9,670 nucleotides of DNA from Desulfovibrionaceae bacterium UBA3823 (GTDB lineage Bacteria; Desulfobacterota; Desulfovibrionia; Desulfovibrionales; Desulfovibrionaceae), in contig DFDR01000020.1 in the NCBI GenBank assembly GCA_002369295.1, positions 1 to 9,670 of the forward strand. The letters run 5' to 3'. The position numbers and the translations under genes are program-made. Below, piece by piece: positions 5,934 through 9,670 of the stretch. A model generated the notes under the pieces. That model was not told the DNA's origin, made no database searches, and saw only the letters and a list, made by a program, of their open reading frames with translations. The stretch's first letter is position 1, and the number at the start of each line of letters is the position of its first letter.

Positions 5934-6476
5934 CTACGCCGCCCGCATCCGGGTCAGCACGGCCTCGAGGCGCGCAGGAGCGTAGTCCCAGTTGTCCGCG
6001 CCCACGTCGATGCGCCTGTCTGTGTCTAGCATGCGCGCGTGGACGTGCCCGTAGAAGTGCAGGGCTCCCCTGTAGAAGCCGTTCCAGACCGAGATCGGGT
6101 AGTGAGCGAGGCTGACCCAGCCGTTCCAGAAGCCTTCAAAGCCGGCGGAGATCTGGAGCCGCACGTCGGCCAGAGGCGGCAGGATCTCGTCGAAGACAGC
6201 CTCGAGCAGGGCCATGTGCCGGTGGTCGTGATTCCCGGGCACGAGGATTTTCCGCCCAGGAAGCCGCCGGATGCGTTCTCCCAGCAGCGCGGCCTGCTCC
6301 CTGTTCCCGAAGAGCACGTCGCCGAGGTGGTAGACCGTGTCCTTCGGGCCCACGCAGGCACGCCAGTTCGCGAAGATCGCCTCGTCCATCTCCGAGGCCG
6401 AAGCGAAGAGTCGGCTGCAGTAGCGGAGAACGGCGCCGTGGCCGAAGTGCGTGTCGGCGGTGAAGAAGATGCTCAT
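5934..6476 (-). CDS. Calcineurin-like metallophosphoesterase (180 aa)
   Basis: A small metal-dependent phosphoesterase of the type often annotated as predicted phosphoesterase. All family motifs are present in order: DTH (8-10), GD (52-53), GNHD (81-84), His125 in AHYP, and GHVH (143-146), which together bind two metal ions. There is no signal peptide or membrane segment, so it is cytoplasmic. The ATG at 6476 is chosen because GGAGG lies seven bases upstream and the domain starts at residue 2; the longer frame adds nine unrelated residues. It follows vapC on the same strand after 67 bases and is likely the last gene of the phd-vapC transcript, although a hairpin lies between them. The substrate (nucleotide, phosphoprotein or other) cannot be told. 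Confidence 0.9.
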   Translation of the reverse strand: MSIFFTADTHFGHGAVLRYCSRLFASASEMDEAIFANWRACVGPKDTVYHLGDVLFGNREQAALLGERIRRLPGRKILVPGNHDHRHMALLEAVFDEILPPLADVRLQISAGFEGFWNGWVSLAHYPISVWNGFYRGALHFYGHVHARMLDTDRRIDVGADNWDYAPARLEAVLTRMRAA

Positions 6477-6492
6477 GGCGGTGCCTCCAGAA

Positions 6493-6535
6493 GAAAGGGC
6501 CATCCCCGAGGGCTTCGTGGGCAGGCGGGGATGAC
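6493..6535 (-). terminator. Hairpin between vapC and the phosphoesterase gene
   Basis: Read on the minus strand, CATCCCCG (6533-6526) pairs with CGGGGATG (6508-6501), and flanking G-T and G-C pairs extend the stem to ten. GCCCTTTCTTC follows. It lies just after the vapC stop and before the ribosome binding site of the phosphoesterase gene, so it may act as a weak terminator or attenuator that lowers expression of the third gene. The T-run is imperfect. Confidence 0.4.
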
Positions 6536-6543
6536 GGCATCGC

Positions 6544-6942
6544 CTACATGGACTGTCTGGCTGGAATGAAGAGGATAGAGCCGGGGTAGTTCTGGAGAAT
6601 CCGGTCTGACGTCACAAGGAGAAGCCCCTCGGAATTGGCCTGCGCCACGAGAAGCCTGTCGAAGGGATCCCTGTGCAGCGGGGGGATGCTCTGCAGCATG
6701 AGGACGTGCTGGCCGAGCACCGGCAGTTCGCGGTACCGGTGCTCGAGAAGCTCCCGGCGCAGGACGCCGCCGTCCACGGTGAAGTCCGGGCGTCCGAGAC
6801 CCGCCTTGATGACGATCTCCCAGATGCTGGCGACGCTGAAAAAAAGTTCGTTGCCGGGATCCGTCGCCATCGTCCTGGCGCGTTCCGGAAGAGTCCCCTT
6901 CGCCGCCCACAGCAGCATGTGCGTGTCGAGCAGAATGTTCAT
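6544..6942 (-). CDS. vapC: PIN-domain RNase toxin, VapC family (132 aa)
   Basis: The toxin of a type II pair; VapC proteins are Mg-dependent RNases that cut tRNA or rRNA. The PIN acidic residues are all visible: Asp6 in LLDTHMLLW, Glu42 in SIWEIVIK, Asp92 and Asp95 in HRDPFDRLL, and Asp113 in TSDRIL. The HRDPFDRLLVAQA and LLLVTSDR blocks are typical of the VapC subgroup partnered by Phd/YefM antitoxins. Length is normal for the family. The ATG at 6942 overlaps the antitoxin stop as ATGA, which fixes the start and implies coupled translation; a longer open frame upstream is only overlap with the antitoxin gene. It appears intact. The RNA target is unknown. Confidence 0.94.
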   Translation of the reverse strand: MNILLDTHMLLWAAKGTLPERARTMATDPGNELFFSVASIWEIVIKAGLGRPDFTVDGGVLRRELLEHRYRELPVLGQHVLMLQSIPPLHRDPFDRLLVAQANSEGLLLVTSDRILQNYPGSILFIPARQSM

Positions 6943-7181
6943 GCGGAAGGGCCCTCGAACATCGCGGCGATCTCTTCTCCTCCCATGGAGTCGAAGTCCT
7001 CGGGCACCTGCAGCCACGGCATGAATCCAACGCGGTCTTCCGGCTTCACTTCGGGCCGGCAGGCCTGGACCGTGACCAGCGGCGTGCCGTCCCTCGCGAT
7101 GACGAAGGGCTCGCCCTGCACGGCCCCTTCCACGAGGCGGGACAGATGCGTCTTGGCATCGTGCATGTTGACCTGCAGCAT
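6939..7181 (-). CDS. Phd/YefM-family antitoxin (80 aa)
   Basis: The antitoxin partner of the adjacent PIN toxin. The N-terminal Phd/YefM DNA-binding fold is clear: MLQVNMHDAKTHLSRLVEGA (1-20), then GEPFVIARDGTPLVTV (23-38). The C-terminal half ends in DFDSMGGEEIAAMFEG (62-77), an acidic, partly disordered segment that in this family wraps over the toxin. The start at 7181 is well supported, with AAGGAGG five bases upstream. The stop overlaps the vapC ATG by four bases. Autoregulation is likely: a 12-base palindrome lies just upstream at the predicted transcription start. Confident assignment. Confidence 0.94.
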   Translation of the reverse strand: MLQVNMHDAKTHLSRLVEGAVQGEPFVIARDGTPLVTVQACRPEVKPEDRVGFMPWLQVPEDFDSMGGEEIAAMFEGPSA

Positions 7182-7193
7182 GGCATCCTCCTT

Positions 7194-7205
7194 GCTTAGC
7201 TAAGC
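7194..7205. promoter_or_regulatory. Operator-like palindrome of the phd-vapC operon
   Basis: GCTTAGCTAAGC is a perfect 12-base palindrome lying between the -10 box and the Shine-Dalgarno of the antitoxin gene, close to the expected +1. Its place is ideal for repression by a Phd-VapC complex. Symmetry is observed; binding is inferred. Confidence 0.6.
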
Positions 7206-7214
7206 TGTGAACTA

Positions 7215-7243
7215 ACTTTATGCCCGCTAGAAGCCCGGGTCAA
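7215..7243 (-). promoter_or_regulatory. Sigma-70-type promoter of phd-vapC
   Basis: On the minus strand TTGACC (7243-7238) and TAAAGT (7220-7215) are 17 bases apart. The -35 matches five of six consensus bases and the -10 four of six. Transcription would begin near 7208, next to the palindrome at 7194-7205. Confidence 0.6.
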
Positions 7244-7292
7244 GCCAGCCTGGCGCGGATGAGTCGCGAATTCGGGTTGACACAACACCTTG

Positions 7293-7340
7293 AAATGAAA
7301 AGCTCCCAACGCTGAGATCGCCCAAGCGTTGGGAGCTTTG
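7293..7340 (-). terminator. Intrinsic terminator of the tRNA-Leu gene
   Basis: AGCTCCCAACGCT (7301-7313) and AGCGTTGGGAGCT (7325-7337) form a perfect 13-pair stem, extended by two A-T pairs. On the minus strand it is followed by TTTTCATTTC. It starts about 12 bases after the 3' end of the tRNA. It also shields the tRNA transcript from the phd-vapC operon downstream. Confidence 0.9.
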
Positions 7341-7351
7341 AAAATCTGGTG

Positions 7352-7438
7352 TGGTACCGGAAGTGGGACTTGAACCCACAAGGTGTTGCCACCGGAGGAT
7401 TTTGAGTCCTCTGCGTCTACCAATTCCACCATTCCGGC
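7352..7438 (-). tRNA. tRNA-Leu, anticodon CAA
   Basis: An 87-base class II tRNA with the CCA end encoded (7354-7352). The acceptor stem GCCGGAA pairs with TTCCGGT (one G-T pair), and the discriminator base is A. The D-arm contains TGGTAGAC. The anticodon stem GAGGA/TCCTC encloses the loop CTCAAAA, giving anticodon CAA (7404-7402), which reads UUG leucine codons. A long variable arm (CGGTGGCAACACC) is characteristic of leucine tRNAs, and the T-arm loop reads TTCAAGT. It has its own promoter and terminator. It is intact, and no integrase or att-type duplication of its 3' end is seen in the window. Confidence 0.98.
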
Positions 7439-7465
7439 ACAGGTCGGAGCCTGAGCTCCTGCGGG

Positions 7466-7495
7466 AAATTAGCGCTGTCTCCCTTTGACAGTCAA
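7466..7495 (-). promoter_or_regulatory. Promoter of tRNA-Leu
   Basis: TTGACT (7495-7490) and TAATTT (7471-7466) are 18 bases apart on the minus strand. The start point would lie some 20 bases before the mature tRNA 5' end, a normal leader for processing by RNase P. Confidence 0.65.
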
Positions 7496-7673
7496 GAGAT
7501 TTGCGCTTGATTGCGGTGCCGAAGCGGGATGGGCCTCGGCAGGGGCCTGCAGCCCGAGGGCCCGCGATCCCGGCGTGCCGTTCTGCAGTCCGATCGGCGG
7601 CTTCGGTACGGCGCCGCGGGCGAGTTGCCCTGCTGTCCGCCGCCTGCGTCCAGCACTGCGGTGCTGGTTCTTT

Positions 7674-7871
7674 CTAGCGCCTCTCGGGCGAAGTGCCGGC
7701 CTCGGTGCCGGCCATTTCCGCTGCCTTGGCCTGGGCGCGGCGCATGGCTTCGCCCATGTCGGCGGGCACGCCTCTGGCTTGGGCGCTGGCTATCTCCTCT
7801 TCCAGTATTTTCAGCGTGAGCTCGCGGATGCGGTCTTCGAGCGCGGCTGCGCTTGTCGCTTCCTGGGTCAT
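7674..7871 (-). CDS. Small helical hypothetical protein (65 aa)
   Basis: An ATG at 7871 with AGGAGG six bases upstream opens a 65-codon frame. The protein is almost wholly helix-forming and rich in Ala and Glu: ALEDRIRELTLKILEEEIAS (10-29), a short break at RGVPADM, then GEAMRRAQAKAAEMAG (40-55) and a polar tail. Heptad-like Leu/Ile spacing in the first helix suggests a short coiled coil or helical hairpin that may form oligomers. There is no signal peptide or membrane segment, and I do not recognise a family. The frame is open further upstream to 8204, but that part is compositionally random. The strong start signal is the main support. A hairpin lies 20-40 bases upstream in its leader. Confidence 0.65.
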   Translation of the reverse strand: MTQEATSAAALEDRIRELTLKILEEEIASAQARGVPADMGEAMRRAQAKAAEMAGTEAGTSPERR

Positions 7872-8445
7872 GGCGGTCCTCCTGATGCGTTCCTGCCGAG
7901 AGCTTCGGCAGGCAGGAGCATACGCGCTTTTCGCGGCCGGCAAAAGATGCAGGCTGAGGTCCGTGGCAGCCCGCGGCGGCCTGCGCCGAAAACCCGCTGC
8001 GCCCCATCCACAGCCACGGCCTTTTGCCTTGTAGAGCTTCCACATGGGACTGCGGCTGACGCAAGAAGGGGGACTGGGCGCGGCCAGCACGTCCAGCCAG
8101 GCAGACGCGGCGAAGCAGCTTCTTCCCCGGGCAGCCTGCTTTCGGAGAACGCGCCCGGTCAGCGGCCCCCCCGCTTCCCCACTGGAGAGCTCCCGGTGGG
8201 CCATGATGCCGGTGAGTCATGATGCCGGCGGGCGATGAGGTGCCGGCATCATGGCCTGGATGCCGATGCCGACCGTCCGCGGCCTGCGTTCCTGTCCTGC
8301 GGCTGACAGGGAGTCTGCTCGTGGACTGTTCGGCGATCGGCCGTCCCGCCGTCAAGGCAAGCGGCATCTTCGGCTGCGGACTGCGCAGGGCTTGCTTGGT
8401 CCAGGCGGGCCCGGCGCCTGCGCCTTTCGCCATGCGCTTTGCGCA
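7872..8445. other. GC-rich intergenic region with several hairpins
   Basis: Some 570 bases lie between the divergent small gene and dnaE. Open frames on both strands have no motifs, and their composition looks random. Two structures stand out: CCTGCCGA/TCGGCAGG (7892-7899 and 7905-7912) in the leader of the small gene, and the repeat group at 8202-8253. Nothing else is supported. Confidence 0.55.
8202..8253. repeat. Three-part repeat: two direct copies and one inverted copy
   Basis: CATGATGCCGG occurs at 8202-8212 and again at 8218-8228. CATGATGCCGGC (8218-8229) has its exact inverse GCCGGCATCATG at 8242-8253, with a 12-base spacer. The 12-pair stem could form in RNA from either strand, or act as a protein-binding site about 200 bases upstream of the dnaE promoter. 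No T-run follows on either strand. Confidence 0.7.
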
Positions 8446-8474
8446 TTGACAAGTGCAGGAGCCTGCCGTATAGT
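8446..8474 (+). promoter_or_regulatory. dnaE: Sigma-70 promoter of dnaE
   Basis: TTGACA (8446-8451, full consensus) and TATAGT (8469-8474, five of six) are 17 bases apart. Transcription would start near 8481 in an AT-rich stretch, leaving an untranslated leader of about 87 bases. In the leader, GCGGCG (8523-8528) and CGCCGC (8543-8548) can form a small stem just ahead of the ribosome binding site. Confidence 0.85.
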
Positions 8475-8567
8475 AACGCAACTATCTGATAATATTAATT
8501 TTTCTTCAAATTCAACAGCTTGGCGGCGCGCGGTTCCCAGCACGCCGCGAGCGTGCAGGAAGGCGCC

Positions 8568-9670
8568 ATGTCCGACTTTGTCCATCTCCACTGCCACACG
8601 GAATACAGCATGCTCGACGGCGCCATACGCCTGAAGGACCTGTGCGAGCGCGCCAAGAACTTCGGCATGCCGGCAGCGGCCGTGACGGATCATGGCAACA
8701 TGTTCGCCGCAGCCTCCTTCCAGAAGACCTGCTCGGCCTACAGCATCAAGCCCATCTTCGGCTGCGAGGTCTACACCTGCCGCGACCATCTCGACACGAC
8801 GAGCGACGACGCCAAGCGCCGCCACCATCTCGTCCTGCTCGCCAGGAACATGGACGGCTACCGCAACCTCGTCAAAATCGTCTCCAAGGGCTGGCTCGAG
8901 GGCTTCTTCTACAAGCCGCGCGTGGACTGGGAGATCCTGCGCAGGCACGCCGAAGGCCTTGTCTGCCTCACGGCCTGCATCCAGGGCGAAATCCCCCAGG
9001 CCTGCCTTGCCGGCGACATGGACAGGGCCCGTTCCCTGACGCGGCAGTACGCGGCGCTCTTCAAGGACAATTTCTATCTCGAAATCCAGGAAAACGGCCT
9101 CGACGAGCAGAAGGTCATCAACGCGCGGCTGCACGAGCTGGCGGAGTCGGAGGGCATTCCGCTCGTTGCCACCAACGACTGCCACTACCTGGAGCACGAC
9201 GACGTGGAGGCCCACGAGATACTGCTGTGCATCGGCACCGGCTCCACCATCGACGATCCCAAGCGCTTCCGCTTCCGCACAGACCAGCTCTACTACAAGT
9301 CGCCCGAGGACATGGAGCGCGACTTTCCCAGCGACGCCGAGGCCCTGGCCAACACGGCGCGCATTGCCGAGCAGTGCAGCTGCGAGCTCGTCTTCGGCAG
9401 GCACTTCTTTCCGGTCTACAAGCTGGAGCCGGGCCAGAGCCTCGAGTCGGAGTTCCGGCGCCTGGCCGAGGAGGGGCTGGAGCGCCGCTTCCGCGAGCAT
9501 CCCGATCCCGGCTCCCTCGATCAGGCGAAGTACCGGGAGCGCCTGCAGCACGAGATCGACGTCATCCTCGAGATGGGCTTTCCCGGCTACTTCCTCATCG
9601 TGCAGGAATTCATCAACTGGGCCAAGAACAACGGCGTGCCCACGGGGCCCGGACGCGGCTCGGCCGCAGG
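8568..9670 (+). CDS. dnaE: DNA polymerase III alpha subunit, N-terminal third (3' end outside window)
   Basis: The replicative polymerase that copies both chromosome strands within the Pol III holoenzyme. The first 367 codons are here, without a break. The N-terminal PHP domain is complete: HLHCHTEYSMLDGAI (6-20), VTDHGNM (39-45), FGCEVY (64-69), VATNDCHYLEHDD near 200, then HEIDVILEMGFPGYFLIVQEF. The latter leads to GPGRGSAAG (359-367), the entry to the polymerase active site. The PHP metal-binding histidines seem kept. The catalytic Asp residues of the palm lie beyond the edge; the family is usually about 1,150-1,200 residues. The ATG at 8568 follows AGGAAGG by four bases and matches the usual MSDFVHLHCHTEYS start. 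A 399-codon open frame on the opposite strand is only a shadow of its GC-rich codons. Confidence 0.98.
   Translation, partial: MSDFVHLHCHTEYSMLDGAIRLKDLCERAKNFGMPAAAVTDHGNMFAAASFQKTCSAYSIKPIFGCEVYTCRDHLDTTSDDAKRRHHLVLLARNMDGYRNLVKIVSKGWLEGFFYKPRVDWEILRRHAEGLVCLTACIQGEIPQACLAGDMDRARSLTRQYAALFKDNFYLEIQENGLDEQKVINARLHELAESEGIPLVATNDCHYLEHDDVEAHEILLCIGTGSTIDDPKRFRFRTDQLYYKSPEDMERDFPSDAEALANTARIAEQCSCELVFGRHFFPVYKLEPGQSLESEFRRLAEEGLERRFREHPDPGSLDQAKYRERLQHEIDVILEMGFPGYFLIVQEFINWAKNNGVPTGPGRGSAA

Noticed and set aside
7352..7438. tRNA-Leu as an integration site for the toxin block
   Set aside because: No integrase gene and no duplicated tRNA 3' end were found in the window. The tRNA is intact with its own terminator, so proximity alone is not evidence.
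7524..7562. GC hairpin (GGGCCTCGG with CCGAGGGCCC) downstream of the 65-residue gene
   Set aside because: It has a bulged stem and no T-run. Such stems are expected by chance at this GC content.
8352..9551. 399-codon open frame on the minus strand opposite dnaE
   Set aside because: It runs antisense to the clearly real PHP domain of dnaE; length comes from GC-rich codon pattern, and no motif is seen.

Overview
The window is a GC-rich bacterial chromosomal segment. Gene style and content (sigma-54 activator, cytosolic FrnE-type thioredoxin-fold protein, DnaE polymerase, high GC3) would fit a Desulfovibrio-like deltaproteobacterium such as a gut Desulfovibrionaceae. That placement is an impression from sequence style only, not a database result.

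Layout. The left edge (1-587, +) holds the C-terminal part of a sigma-54-dependent activator. After a 400-base gene-free stretch, a FrnE/DsbA-family protein lies on the minus strand (989-1681). An accessory block runs from about 1790 to 7260. It opens with a single CRISPR-repeat-like hairpin (1788-1817) joined to the first copy of a 46-base direct repeat (1808-1853; second copy 3554-3599). The two copies bracket a 1.7 kb segment holding an AT-richer class II Fic protein (minus, 1920-2711), a large hairpin, a doubtful 55-residue ORF and an AT-hook ORF that looks like a transposase remnant. Just beyond the second copy comes a translationally coupled hipB-hipA pair on the minus strand (3636-5391). 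Upstream of hipB lies what appears to be a frame-shifted second HipB-like antitoxin (5419-5769), with a perfect palindrome at its head.

Next on the minus strand is a likely operon: Phd/YefM antitoxin, PIN-domain VapC toxin, then a small metallophosphoesterase (7181 down to 5934). It has a good promoter and a 12-base operator-like palindrome at the predicted transcription start. A tRNA-Leu(CAA) gene with its own promoter and intrinsic terminator (minus, 7293-7495) marks the return to core genome. It is followed by a 65-residue helical hypothetical protein (7674-7871, minus), a GC-rich intergenic region with inverted repeats, and the first 367 codons of dnaE (8568-9670, +) behind a near-consensus sigma-70 promoter.

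The block thus packs three toxin-type enzymes between housekeeping genes: a Fic AMP-transferase fold, a HipA Ser/Thr kinase and a PIN RNase. Mobile-element debris and at least one decayed antitoxin accompany them, so it reads as a small toxin-antitoxin or stress island. No wholly new system is proven. The most unusual points are the CRISPR-like repeat fused to the direct repeat, the repeat-bracketed Fic segment, the decayed second HipB, and the long acidic, Pro-rich tail of HipA.
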